From positions 1 to 52,840 of the forward strand of contig CAJFLE010000010.1 of assembly GCA_904387375.1 (NCBI GenBank): DNA of 52,840 bases, in the 5' to 3' direction. Every line of letters starts with the position of its first letter. Position 1 is the stretch's first letter. The position numbers were made by a program, and so were the translations under genes. The notes under the pieces were generated by a model. It searched no databases, was not told where the DNA came from, and worked only from the letters and a program-made list of their open reading frames with translations. This DNA comes from Candidatus Protoclostridium gallicola (GTDB lineage: Bacteria; Bacillota; Clostridia; Christensenellales; Pumilibacteraceae). Below are positions 42,194 to 50,961 of the stretch, one piece after another.

Positions 42194-43376
42194 ATATGTT
42201 CTCTCCTCTGTATCTCGCGATGGCGGCGCAGTCCTTGTCCCCTCTGCCCGATATCGTGACGACGATAATGCCGTCCCTGCTCATTTCCTTCGCCAGTTTT
42301 TTCGCGTACGCCACGGCGTGCGCCGATTCTATCGCGGGGATTATGCCCTCGGTGCGCGACAGATACTCGAACGCTTCCACCGCTTCGTCGTCGGTCACCG
42401 GCACGTATTCGGCGCGGCCGATGTCGTGCAGGTACGCGTGCTCGGGCCCCACGCCCGGATAGTCGAGACCGGCGGAGATGGAGTATACGGGCGCGATCTG
42501 GCCGTATTCGTCCTGGCAGAAGTACGATTTCATGCCGTGGAATATGCCCGTCCTGCCCGTATTCACCGTCGCGGCGGTTTCGAACGTGTCGACGCCGCGG
42601 CCCGCAGCCTCGCAGCCTATGAGCCGCACGCCCTTGTCGCCGATGAAGTGGTAAAAGCTGCCTATGGCGTTGGAACCGCCGCCCACGCAGGCGACTACCG
42701 CGTCGGGCAGGCGGCCTTCCTTTTCCAGCAGCTGCGCCTTCGTCTCGTACGATATGACCGACTGGAAGTCGCGCACTATCGTCGGAAACGGATGCGGTCC
42801 CATGACCGAGCCGAGGCAGTAGTGCGTGTCGTCGATGCGGCGCGTCCACTCGCGCATGGCTTCGGACACCGCGTCTTTGAGCGTGGCCGTACCCGTTTCC
42901 ACCGGGACGACCTCTGCGCCGAGCAGGCGCATGCGGTAGACGTTGAGCGCCTGGCGCACCGTGTCCTCCCTGCCCATGAATACCACGCATTCCATATCCA
43001 TGAGCGCAGCCGCGGTCGCCGTCGCCACGCCGTGCTGACCGGCGCCCGTTTCGGCTATGAGCCGCTTTTTGCCCATCTTTTTGGCAAGCAGCGCCTGTCC
43101 GAGCACGTTGTTTATCTTGTGCGAGCCGGTGTGATTGAGATCCTCGCGTTTGAGATAGATTTTCGCGCCGCCGAGGTCCGCGGTCATTTTGGCCGCGTAG
43201 TACAGCCGCGAGGGTCTGCCCGCGTAATCGTCAAGCAGTCCGGTCAGTTCCGCGCGGAACGCGGGGTCATCCTTATATTTTTTGTATGCCGCTTCCAGCT
43301 CGATAACGGCGTTCATAAGCGTTTCGGGAATATACTGTCCTCCGTATATGCCGAAACGTCCTTCAGGGTTTGTCAT
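42186..43376 (-). CDS. trpB: Tryptophan synthase beta subunit
   Basis: A 396-residue PLP enzyme. The PLP lysine lies in [20 protein letters not shown], the substrate-binding loop in [14 protein letters not shown], and the phosphate-binding [13 protein letters not shown] is present. It condenses indole and serine to tryptophan. It follows the truncated trpF with a 4-base overlap (ATGA). Confidence 0.96.
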   Translation of the reverse strand: MTNPEGRFGIYGGQYIPETLMNAVIELEAAYKKYKDDPAFRAELTGLLDDYAGRPSRLYYAAKMTADLGGAKIYLKREDLNHTGSHKINNVLGQALLAKKMGKKRLIAETGAGQHGVATATAAALMDMECVVFMGREDTVRQALNVYRMRLLGAEVVPVETGTATLKDAVSEAMREWTRRIDDTHYCLGSVMGPHPFPTIVRDFQSVISYETKAQLLEKEGRLPDAVVACVGGGSNAIGSFYHFIGDKGVRLIGCEAAGRGVDTFETAATVNTGRTGIFHGMKSYFCQDEYGQIAPVYSISAGLDYPGVGPEHAYLHDIGRAEYVPVTDDEAVEAFEYLSRTEGIIPAIESAHAVAYAKKLAKEMSRDGIIVVTISGRGDKDCAAIARYRGENIYE

Positions 43377-43588
43377 TGTATCCTCCCGTCTTCGCCGCGC
43401 ACGGCGGCTGCGAATTCTTCCATTTTTCTTATGTCTTTGACTCCGTCCGTTTCAATGCCCGAACTGACGTCTACGGCGTACGGCCGCAGCAGGCGCACGG
43501 CTTCCGCGACGCATTCGAGGGTAAGGCCGCCCGCAAGAAAGTACGGTCTGCGCACATTCCGCGCGGTTTCGGCGATTGGCCTCCGCAT
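43373..43588 (-). pseudogene. trpF: C-terminal remnant of phosphoribosylanthranilate isomerase
   Basis: A 71-residue open frame matching only the last third of Trp[20 protein letters not shown] and [19 protein letters not shown]. The N-terminal two thirds, including the KICGLT metal/phosphate segment, are missing; upstream is the T-box terminator, 30-40 bases away. So the reading frame cannot make an active isomerase. It is probably kept only because it carries the trpB ribosome-binding site (CGGGAGG). The gene name is given for the family, not for function. Confidence 0.85.
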
Positions 43589-43610
43589 ACTCCCGTTCGG
43601 TCCTTTGCAT

Positions 43611-43895
43611 AATAAAATCCCCGACGGGAAAAAACTCCGTCGGGGACGAATAATGCTCCATTATCCGCGGTGCCACCTCGATTCACGGCTCGCGCCGTGC
43701 GCTTTGCGGGATACCTGCATATCCCCGGCAACTGACGTATGCCTCACGTTGCAGAATACTCTGCGCGGCTTCCGCGCATTTGACTGCACCCTCCGCGGTC
43801 CATTTGACGACTTGTTTCTCACCCGACTCTCACCTTGACGGGTTCTCTGTACAGGCATCATCGCCGTTATCTCCGCTTCAACGGTTTGGATTAAA
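43611..43895 (-). ncRNA. T-box leader, tryptophan type
   Basis: The minus strand shows the T-box motif GGTGGCACCGCGG (about 43676-43664), followed by the terminator stem CCCCGACGG / CCGTCGGGG with TTTTATT (about 43645-43612). Upstream is the stem I region with AGAGAACC and GGTGAGAG. A candidate specifier is in AAATGGACC (about 43804-43796), reading UGG for tryptophan. Uncharged tRNA-Trp would allow read-through into trpBA. Confidence 0.9.
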
Positions 43896-43904
43896 TTTTA
43901 CCGT

Positions 43905-43933
43905 ATTATATCATCCGCGCGCGCCGTTGTCAA
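43905..43933 (-). promoter_or_regulatory. Promoter of the T-box-trp operon
   Basis: TTGACA (43933-43928), 17-base spacer, TATAAT (43910-43905): a full consensus promoter just before the T-box leader. Confidence 0.82.
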
Positions 43934-44020
43934 CGGTTTTCGGCTTTATCGCAAAAAAATATTTGCACGCGTTTTGTACTATGTCTGACATAAAATACGG
44001 ATAATCGGGCGGCTATTCGC

Positions 44021-45121
44021 TTATTTGCCGAAATATGCGGCTATTTCATGCATTTTTGCCTGCTGCGCCACGCCGAACGGACAGCGGCCGTCGCAGTGGC
44101 CGCAGCCGAGGCAGGCGTCGGCTTTGACGGAAAGTTTGCCGTAATGGTTCGCCGCCATGCCGTCGCCCGCAAGCGCGAGATCGTAGTATTTGTTGACGAG
44201 TCCGATATCTATCCCCGCCGGGCAGGGCTGGCAGTGATTGCAGTATACGCAGCTCCCCACCGCCGCCTCGGGCGTGAAGCCGCCGATAACCGAGTAGTCG
44301 CGCTCTTCGCGCGCGCTGCCGACAAAGCTCAGCAGTTCTTTCAGATCTCCGAGGCCGCGCACGCCCGGAACCACGGTAAGTACAGCGGGACGGTCGAGAC
44401 AGTATTGAATGCACTGATTTTTCGTCAGCGCGCATCTGAACGGCGAAGTCTTCGCGCTCAGCAGCTGCCCGCCGTGGAAAGGCTTCATGACGGATATGCC
44501 CACGCCCTCCGCCTCGCAGCGGCGGAAAAGCGCCGCGCGTTCGCGCACCGTACCTATGCCGAGTTCGTCGCCGCGCTCGAAATCGTATGCGGGGTTGATC
44601 GAGAACATCATTATATCGCAGACGCCGGTGTCGAGCAGTCTGTTCGCGACCGACGGAGTGTGCGACGAAAAGCCTATGTGCCGCAGAACGCCGTCGCGGC
44701 GCAGACCGGTCACGTAGTCGAAAATTCCGCCGCGCATGATGTCGTCGAAGTCGCCGTCGTCGTCTATGCAGTGCAGAAAACCGAAATCGACGTAGTCGGT
44801 GCGCAGCGCCTTCATTTCCCGGGCGAACGTTTCCTTTATCTCGGACAGATCGCGCGACCAGGCGTATTCTCCGGCGGCATTATACACGGCGCCGAAGTGC
44901 AGCTGAAAATACAGTTCTTTTCGTCTGCCTTCGATCGCCCTGCCGAAAGGCTCGTATACGCTTTTTCCGCCCGCGCAGAGGTCAAAAAAGTTTATTCCGT
45001 TTGCGACCGCCGTTTCGGCAACCGCGCGGATCTCTTCGGGCGGAGCGGCATGCAGACTGCCGGTTCCGATGCCGAGTACTCCGATTTCTTCGCCGCCGTG
45101 CGGCAGTTTTCTGTGTTCCAT
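44021..45121 (-). CDS. Aldo/keto reductase with two 4Fe-4S clusters
   Basis: A 366-residue protein. Residues 1-280 are an AKR barrel with the cofactor region GIGTGSLHAAP, NFFDLCAGGKSVYEPFGRA, FLHCIDDDGDFDD and GFSSHTPS. The C-terminal 85 residues hold ferredoxin-like cysteine clusters CVYCNHCQPCPAG and CLGCGHCDGRCPFG. This is the AKR-ferredoxin family, which probably reduces aldehydes or ketones with low-potential electrons. The start ATG 45121 has GGAGGAAGG upstream; the frame extends to 45175 but without support. It has its own promoter and no operon partner. Confidence 0.85.
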   Translation of the reverse strand: MEHRKLPHGGEEIGVLGIGTGSLHAAPPEEIRAVAETAVANGINFFDLCAGGKSVYEPFGRAIEGRRKELYFQLHFGAVYNAAGEYAWSRDLSEIKETFAREMKALRTDYVDFGFLHCIDDDGDFDDIMRGGIFDYVTGLRRDGVLRHIGFSSHTPSVANRLLDTGVCDIMMFSINPAYDFERGDELGIGTVRERAALFRRCEAEGVGISVMKPFHGGQLLSAKTSPFRCALTKNQCIQYCLDRPAVLTVVPGVRGLGDLKELLSFVGSAREERDYSVIGGFTPEAAVGSCVYCNHCQPCPAGIDIGLVNKYYDLALAGDGMAANHYGKLSVKADACLGCGHCDGRCPFGVAQQAKMHEIAAYFGK

Positions 45122-45146
45122 GTTTATCCTTCCTCCGTTCCCCGTT

Positions 45147-45175
45147 ATTATATCATAAACAGAACGGCTTTTCAA
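45147..45175 (-). promoter_or_regulatory. Promoter of the aldo/keto reductase gene
   Basis: TTGAAA (45175-45170), 17-base spacer, TATAAT (45152-45147), about 20 bases before the ribosome-binding site. Confidence 0.75.
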
Positions 45176-45246
45176 TGCGGACAGGCATGTCGATTCATAT
45201 AAAAATCCTATGTTTATATATAGAAATTATTTATACATGGCAAACG

Positions 45247-45268
45247 GCATGCCGGAAGGCATGCCGCA
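45247..45268 (-). terminator. Hairpin after the methyltransferase gene
   Basis: Stem CGGCATGCC / GGCATGCCG with a 4-base loop, 4 bases after the methyltransferase stop. The U-tract is weak (TTTGCC), so it may be a processing or stabilising structure rather than a terminator. Confidence 0.45.
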
Positions 45269-45271
45269 ATA

Positions 45272-45922
45272 TCAAATAATATCATCCGGTTGTTCCATCC
45301 GTTCCGGTTTCCGGGCGGAGGCGCAGAGCCAGCCCTTATCCGGGTCGCCGTATGTCTTTATGTCGCAAAAGCCGGCGGCGGAAAGGAGCCCGGTCAGTTC
45401 GGCCGCGGTGTACACCGTCATGCCGCCGATGATTTTCGTCATCTTTTCGGCGGTGACGTTCTCCCCGTCCGCCTCGTTGCAGACGAAGAACGTGCCGCCC
45501 GGCCGGAGCACCCGCAGCACTTCGGAGAAAGCATCTCTGACCGGCCAGAAATACACCGTTTCGAACGCGGTTGCGAGATCGAACAGATCGTTGTCGAACG
45601 TCATTGCCGCCACGTCGCCGCACACGATGCGGCACCTTCCGTTTTTGATCGCCTTGGCGTTCACGCGCCTGGACGTTTTCACGCTCACGGGAGAACGGTC
45701 GAGGCCGAGTACTCTGCCTTCGGGGCAGAGCTCAAGCAGGCGCGCCACGTTCGCCCCGCCGCCGCAGCCCGCTTCGAGCACGTACGCGTCGGGCGCGGGA
45801 GATATGTGGGACAGTCCCCACTCGGCGAGCGCCGCGTGGCGGCCGCCGTTCATTCTGTTTATCATTATTCTGCCGCCCAGCCCTTTGGGTCGGCCGGCGT
45901 TGCGGTAATACTTTTCGAACAT
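45272..45922 (-). CDS. SAM-dependent methyltransferase
   Basis: A 216-residue class I methyltransferase of the Methyltransf_11 type. Motif I is VLEAGCGGGANVARL, followed by VLGLDRSPVSV and CGDVAAMTF, and the conserved FDLATAFETVYFW, SEVLRVLRPGGTFFVCNEADG. Similar proteins methylate small molecules or cell-surface components; the substrate is unknown. ATG 45922 lies 6 bases after a consensus -10 box with no Shine-Dalgarno site, so it is probably translated from a leaderless mRNA. It follows the M60 protease gene on the same strand. Confidence 0.86.
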   Translation of the reverse strand: MFEKYYRNAGRPKGLGGRIMINRMNGGRHAALAEWGLSHISPAPDAYVLEAGCGGGANVARLLELCPEGRVLGLDRSPVSVKTSRRVNAKAIKNGRCRIVCGDVAAMTFDNDLFDLATAFETVYFWPVRDAFSEVLRVLRPGGTFFVCNEADGENVTAEKMTKIIGGMTVYTAAELTGLLSAAGFCDIKTYGDPDKGWLCASARKPERMEQPDDII

Positions 45923-45928
45923 ACCGGA

Positions 45929-45957
45929 ATTATAACATCGTTTCGGGAAAAAATCAA
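45929..45957 (-). promoter_or_regulatory. Promoter for leaderless methyltransferase mRNA
   Basis: TTGATT (45957-45952), 17-base spacer, TATAAT (45934-45929), then 6 bases to ATG 45922. The architecture matches that before the BaiN-like gene and tsaE. Confidence 0.7.
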
Positions 45958-45961
45958 CCGA

Positions 45962-48900
45962 TTATCCGCGCCCGTTCTTACCGCGGAAGCGGAGGTGGAC
46001 GATCACCGTTATAACAACGGCGCCAAGCAATACCGCACCGACGGCAACGGCGATAACCGCCCATACGCCGAAAGCTCCTCCGTCATCGGGTTCGTCGTTA
46101 CCGGGATCTTCCGTGCCGGGATTGTTTCCGCCCGGAGTTACGGGGTCATCCTCACCCGGAACGTCCGGAGTATCCGGAACGTCGCCGGGATCGTCGGGTT
46201 CCGGTTCGGGCAGAAGCTCATATTCGGCGGTGAACGTCATGTCGGACGTCACCGTTACGTCGTCGCCGGCCGCGTAAAGCTTTCCATCGCTAGACCAGCC
46301 TCTGAACTCGTAGCCGTCAGGCGGCTCGGCGCCGGGAAGAACCATACTTTCGCCTTCGGCATAATATTCGGATCTGGCGTCGTCTCTGTCGGTAAATGCG
46401 ACGGTGTATGCCCTCGTACCGCTTACTTCCAGCGCGGCGCCGTCGGCCGAGATATACGCCGCGTAAGCGCCGCCGTCCGTGACGGCGAACGCGCGCACGG
46501 CTGTGGCTGAAGCGTCGGATGCAAATCGGGCGACGACGGTCTGCTCACCCGGCAAAGTGAATACGGCGTTTATCGAGCTGCCGAAGGCCGAGTATGCGCT
46601 GCCGAAGGAAAGCGGCGAATACATCGTCACGCCTCCGTCAAGCGACAGCGTGCCCGCAATATCCGAAAGATTCGCGTTTTCGGCTATATGAATTGCCGAG
46701 CTTCCGTTTCCCTTTCCGGCGATTTTCAGCGCGGTGCCGTCGCTGCCCAGCGCGGCGTGACCGTATATATATACCGCTCCTCCTTCCCATGCCGTATTGC
46801 CGATAAATTCGGCGGACGACAGGGTCACGCGGCGGGCATTGTTTTCGCTTGCCACATAAACCGCGCCGCCTATGTTCGCCGTGTTGCCGGCGAACACCGT
46901 CGTACGTTCACCGAAAGACGTACTGCCGTCCAGGCGGAGCGCGCCTCCCTGTCCGGACGCGGAGTTGCCGGTAAACGTACAGCCCGACAGCGACAGTATG
47001 CCTCCGCCGTTTATGTTTATCGCCCCGCCGTTTGACGCGGAATTATTTTCGAACGCCGTGTCTTCGATATTGACTATACAGTTGGCATGGATAGCGCCGC
47101 CGTCGGACGACGCGGCATTGCCCGAGATCACCGCGCCCGAGATATTGAACGTCGCGCCCGAACCCGCCTGGCTGACTATTGCCCCGCCGCTTGTCGCGCC
47201 GCAATCGGTTATGCGCGCGCCGCCGGAGATATTCAGAGTCCCCGCGGCAATGCGCAGCGCGCCGCCGTTGCCGCCAGCGTTCACGCTGTCCTTTATCGTG
47301 ACGTCGCCTGAGATCGACAGCGTGCCGTTCGACACGATCAGCGCGTCGTTTTTCGTTGTTTTAAGCCCATCCAGGACGAGCGTTTCCCCCTCTCCCGCTA
47401 TCGTAAGCGACGCTCCCGACCGTACGGTAAACATGGCCGAAGATGCCGAAAGATACAGAGTCGCGTCCGAGGACGGGACAATCGTTATATTCTTGTCGAT
47501 AACGATGCCGGCGGCAAACGAATCGGAAAGAACGTATACGGTACCCCCTGACGATGCAGCGGCGATCGCCTCGGCAAGCGTGGAATAATCCTGTCCGTCG
47601 GTACGCGCGACTGCGCCCGACGCGGCGTAGTCGGTTTCCGACATCGCCGAACAGCCGAGCGCTCTGTCGTACGCGCGCACGCGGTATTCTTCGCCTTCGG
47701 CAGGATTCGTATCGGTAAACATCCGTCCGTACGTAAACCCTATGACCTTATATCCGTCCGTATCGTTGCCGCGCAGGATTTCGTATCCGAGATGGCGGAA
47801 ATCGGTCTCATCGTCCATCAGCAGAGTCATGCCGGAAGTCGTAGCGGAACACATCGCGCGCACGTATTCGCGCCCCGTATACATCGAAAGGCCGCTTCCG
47901 TATTTTACGGTGTAATTATACGCGTCTGCGCCGAGATACCACAGCTTCAAAGGATTGTCTATTATCTTGCCGGAGGAGAGTGCGGAATCTATCGCGGCTC
48001 TGAACTCGGCGGATGCGGAATCATATCCGCCGAACGGAGTGTTTCCGCTCCAATTGAAGCCTATGCGCTCGAAGTAATACGACAGATCCGCGCCGGCGGC
48101 AAGCGACGCAAAGTATACGTGCAGCTCCGCTTTGTTCGTAATCCCCGCGCGGTCGGCATACCGGTAATTGTTTTCGAACCTGCCCCAGAAACCGGGATAG
48201 CGGCTTTCTATCAGCCACCAGGAAATAGCTGCGTCGGTATGATTCGCGTATGCGTCTCGCTCGGACTGCGGCACGTCGTCCTTTACCGTCGCGTCAAGGA
48301 ATGCCGAAAAATTGCCGCGCGCGTTCTCTCCCGCAAGCGCACACTGATTGAATTGCGACCACATGTTGTTCGTGTATTCGCCCCATGTGCGCTCGGAGAT
48401 GTCCATCATGTGCCCGATCTCATGGGTTACGCCCCAGCCGAAACCGCTGCCGCGCAGACACGTAACTTCCCAGTCGCCGTTCGGATATATTCCTATATGC
48501 TCCGTATGCGCGTACGCCGCGGCGCCGGCAAGCGATTGCATGACCCGTATGTTGACGTTCAGGTACCGCGAGCGCTCGTCCGCGTATTTTTCGTCGTACA
48601 CGCCGCAGAACCCGTATAACTCAGTCATATATTCCGTCCAGCTGTCCATTGCTTCGGCAGGAGAATATCCGCCTTCGGCATACTGCCGGCGCGCCTGCGA
48701 CGCGGTTACGGTCAGTATGACATTGTCGCACGTCAGCTCAGTCATATCCGGAAGTCGGTCTGATTCGACGGCGACGTCGGCAAGATAGTTTTCTATCTCG
48801 TCCAGATACTTTTTTTCGTCGTCGCCAGCGCGGTAGACGGGAAAGGCATATCCGCCTTCTATATAAACTTTTACGCTGCCGCTCTGCTCGTTTTTCGTAT

Positions 48901-50080
48901 AAGGATTGACGATATACAGCGGGCCGCCCGGTACCGTATTGGTCCAGCCGTCATTGAAATATTTCGGCACGGTAATGAAATTCACGCCCTTTGACAGTTT
49001 TATCGAGCCGCTTTTCCATCCGCTCCATGTTCCGATAAACTGCGAACACTCTATCGAAGGCAGAGGGTCGCCGTCGGCGCAATCCACAAATACGGTCAGT
49101 TCCGCGCCCGCTTCGGCGCCGATGCCGGTCACCTGCCTGTTCGTCCCCATCCATCCCATTTTTAAGGTGTTCCGTGCATATCCGGCGACATCGCCCACTC
49201 TTGCGATCGGATTGGCGGCGCCGTCGGCAGACGATAATTCCCAGGCAGAATTGTAAGAAATATCTCCGGAGACGACGTGTCCGGCTCTGTCCGTCAGCAT
49301 TTTAACTTCGTCGCTGTAAGCGTATGCCGCAGTTGCCGCGGCTGCGGAAATATATTCCTCCGCGCGCGCCTCGAAACCGTCCGACAGCGTAAGGCAATTA
49401 TAATCCGAAAAAGCCGAACGCACGGCGCGCACAGCCTCCTCCTCCGGTTTCAGAAAAATGAGTTCGGAAGCGGAAGCGTATTGCAGATCGGAAGATATTT
49501 CGGTAAACTCCAATCTCATGCGGCGGCATTCGTAGATCCCGCCGAAGTCGAAAACGACTTTGTTGCCGCCGTTCGACGACGCTATGGAGCATATTTTTTC
49601 AAAATCTTCGCCGCTGTCCGAGGCGGAAATATACGCCGTGAGAACCGACGGATAGCCGCGCCCGGCATAGCTGTCCTGCCGCGTCGCGTATATAAGGCGG
49701 TCGACCTGCGCCGCAGCGCTGAAAGTCACGGTGAAATTATTGACGAACTCTGCCGAATTCGGCCGTCCCGTCTCCCAGAATGTGGAAAAACTTCCGTCAA
49801 AGGCTTTTGCGGCTGTATTGCCGTTTTCATTGCCGTAATGGCCGCCGTTTGAGGAATACGAAGAAATATATACGCCGTCGGTCGCTTCCGTGCCGTATGA
49901 GTATGCCGACAGATATCCCTCCGACAGCATGCCGGAATCGGACAGCACACTGCAGCCCGCCGTTGTTTCCTCGGCTCCGGCGCGGTATACTGTGAGCGCC
50001 GCATATACGCCCGATATAAGACATGCGACGAGCGCAAGCGCCAACGGGATTACGAATTTACGGTTATGACTCGAAATAAT
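45962..50080 (-). CDS. Cell-surface M60-type (mucinase) protease
   Basis: A 1372-residue surface protein. A signal-anchor (RKFVIPLALALVACLISGVYAA) is followed by a discoidin-like sugar-binding domain (about 75-210), then the M60/enhancin-like gluzincin domain with the zinc site THEIGHMMD (HExxH near 553-557) and the third ligand in WGEYTNN. Residues 840-1190 form a right-handed beta helix with repeated GGA(I/L/V)-type turns, then a Listeria-Bacteroides-like repeat (GYEFRGWSS), a Pro/Asp/Glu linker and a C-terminal membrane helix. The family digests mucin-type O-glycoproteins. The start is unclear: GGAGG is followed 6 bases later by ATT codons (50080 and 50077), not by ATG; the frame also allows TTG at 50110, which is too close to the promoter. 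Confidence 0.82.
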   Translation of the reverse strand: MISSHNRKFVIPLALALVACLISGVYAALTVYRAGAEETTAGCSVLSDSGMLSEGYLSAYSYGTEATDGVYISSYSSNGGHYGNENGNTAAKAFDGSFSTFWETGRPNSAEFVNNFTVTFSAAAQVDRLIYATRQDSYAGRGYPSVLTAYISASDSGEDFEKICSIASSNGGNKVVFDFGGIYECRRMRLEFTEISSDLQYASASELIFLKPEEEAVRAVRSAFSDYNCLTLSDGFEARAEEYISAAAATAAYAYSDEVKMLTDRAGHVVSGDISYNSAWELSSADGAANPIARVGDVAGYARNTLKMGWMGTNRQVTGIGAEAGAELTVFVDCADGDPLPSIECSQFIGTWSGWKSGSIKLSKGVNFITVPKYFNDGWTNTVPGGPLYIVNPYTKNEQSGSVKVYIEGGYAFPVYRAGDDEKKYLDEIENYLADVAVESDRLPDMTELTCDNVILTVTASQARRQYAEGGYSPAEAMDSWTEYMTELYGFCGVYDEKYADERSRYLNVNIRVMQSLAGAAAYAHTEHIGIYPNGDWEVTCLRGSGFGWGVTHEIGHMMDISERTWGEYTNNMWSQFNQCALAGENARGNFSAFLDATVKDDVPQSERDAYANHTDAAISWWLIESRYPGFWGRFENNYRYADRAGITNKAELHVYFASLAAGADLSYYFERIGFNWSGNTPFGGYDSASAEFRAAIDSALSSGKIIDNPLKLWYLGADAYNYTVKYGSGLSMYTGREYVRAMCSATTSGMTLLMDDETDFRHLGYEILRGNDTDGYKVIGFTYGRMFTDTNPAEGEEYRVRAYDRALGCSAMSETDYAASGAVARTDGQDYSTLAEAIAAASSGGTVYVLSDSFAAGIVIDKNITIVPSSDATLYLSASSAMFTVRSGASLTIAGEGETLVLDGLKTTKNDALIVSNGTLSISGDVTIKDSVNAGGNGGALRIAAGTLNISGGARITDCGATSGGAIVSQAGSGATFNISGAVISGNAASSDGGAIHANCIVNIEDTAFENNSASNGGAININGGGILSLSGCTFTGNSASGQGGALRLDGSTSFGERTTVFAGNTANIGGAVYVASENNARRVTLSSAEFIGNTAWEGGAVYIYGHAALGSDGTALKIAGKGNGSSAIHIAENANLSDIAGTLSLDGGVTMYSPLSFGSAYSAFGSSINAVFTLPGEQTVVARFASDASATAVRAFAVTDGGAYAAYISADGAALEVSGTRAYTVAFTDRDDARSEYYAEGESMVLPGAEPPDGYEFRGWSSDGKLYAAGDDVTVTSDMTFTAEYELLPEPEPDDPGDVPDTPDVPGEDDPVTPGGNNPGTEDPGNDEPDDGGAFGVWAVIAVAVGAVLLGAVVITVIVHLRFRGKNGRG

Positions 50081-50113
50081 GATTTGCCTCCTTTTTTCTA
50101 TTATGCGCAATCG

Positions 50114-50126
50114 ATTATATAGTATA
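50114..50126 (-). promoter_or_regulatory. -10 region of the M60 protease promoter
   Basis: Overlapping TATACT (50126-50121) and TATAAT (50119-50114). No strong -35 box is seen. A start about 7 bases downstream leaves a leader of some 27-35 bases to the GGAGG site and the ATT codons. Confidence 0.45.
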
Positions 50127-50174
50127 GCAGATTGCGACGACAGACGAAAGCGATATTATCGTATTTTTACGCAC

Positions 50175-50207
50175 AAAACGGGCTGGCATGCATGTCAGGC
50201 CCGTTTT
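50175..50207 (-). terminator. Terminator of the hydrolase gene
   Basis: AAAACGGGC...GCCCGTTTT hairpin with a mostly paired loop (CTGACATGCATGCCAG in the transcript), just after the stop at 50216. The T-run is GTTTTG. Confidence 0.6.
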
Positions 50208-50215
50208 ATCCGGAA

Positions 50216-50857
50216 TCAATTCCGTCCTGTTTTGCTCATGATAGCTTCGTAATACTCATCCAGGATCTTTGCCAGCGCTTCGGGATTTTCTTCGCTGACG
50301 ACATGCCCCGTATTTTCCACAATCCGCAAAGCCGAGCCGCCGATGTTCTGTGCCAGAAATCTCGCCGAGGCGATATTCGCCCTGTCCTTTTCACCGCAGA
50401 CAATCAGCGTCGGGCACACGATATTCCGCACCATATCGGTAAGATCCAAACGTTTCATGGAGTTTCCCAGAACAAAAGTATTCTTCTTGTCGAACGCCAT
50501 ATTCCGGAAAACCGATTTCGGAAGCAGCCGGAATACGAGATTCTGCAAGGCGAACGCTGCGCCCGGCATTTTGTGAGGCGTGCCTATCAGCACGAGCGAA
50601 CCGACCTTGTCGGGATGATCCGAGGCATAGTTCATTGCGAGAATGCCGCCGAGCGACAGTCCGCACAAATGAATGCCGCCTCCGGCGCCGTCGCAGTATT
50701 CCGAAAAGGCGGAATAAAGATTCGCATACGTCGCTTCTGTTTCGCCGGTCAATGACGACAACTCCGGACAAACTATATCCGCGTTGTTTTTCATGCGGGC
50801 AAGCGTTTGCTTCCAGCTCGCCGCCCTGTGTCCCGATCCGTGCACGAATATTTTCAT
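50216..50857 (-). CDS. Alpha/beta hydrolase
   Basis: A 213-residue alpha/beta-hydrolase. It begins KIFVHGSGHRAASW with the oxyanion region, has the nucleophile elbow CGLSLGGILAMNYA, an acid in CGEKDRAN and the histidine in VENTGHVVSEENP. It is shorter than typical lipases, without a signal peptide, and may act on a small ester or lactone. It lies alone with its own promoter between the M60 protease and the recombinase. ATG 50857 has GGAGGGC upstream. Confidence 0.85.
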   Translation of the reverse strand: MKIFVHGSGHRAASWKQTLARMKNNADIVCPELSSLTGETEATYANLYSAFSEYCDGAGGGIHLCGLSLGGILAMNYASDHPDKVGSLVLIGTPHKMPGAAFALQNLVFRLLPKSVFRNMAFDKKNTFVLGNSMKRLDLTDMVRNIVCPTLIVCGEKDRANIASARFLAQNIGGSALRIVENTGHVVSEENPEALAKILDEYYEAIMSKTGRN

Positions 50858-50909
50858 CGCCTGCCCTCCGAAATATTGTTCCGTTTCCGGAATCCGTATC
50901 GATACGTTT

Positions 50910-50938
50910 ACTATATCATATTCCGGCGTTTAATTCAA
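50910..50938 (-). promoter_or_regulatory. Promoter of the alpha/beta hydrolase gene
   Basis: TTGAAT (50938-50933), 17-base spacer, TATAGT (50915-50910). Confidence 0.65.
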
Positions 50939-50961
50939 CCGTTGTATCGGCATTTTCGTAT

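Noticed and set aside
45200..45270. CRISPR-like or REP-like repeat around the palindromes GGCATGCC
   Set aside because: Only one hairpin, no spacing pattern and no further copies seen in the window. No CRISPR array or cas gene is present.
22..50110. Many long frames on the opposite strand of real genes, for example 3670-5310 plus and 35147-36127 plus
   Set aside because: They mirror GC-rich coding sequence, are rich in Arg, Ala and His, lack conserved motifs and ribosome-binding sites, and lie over well-identified genes.
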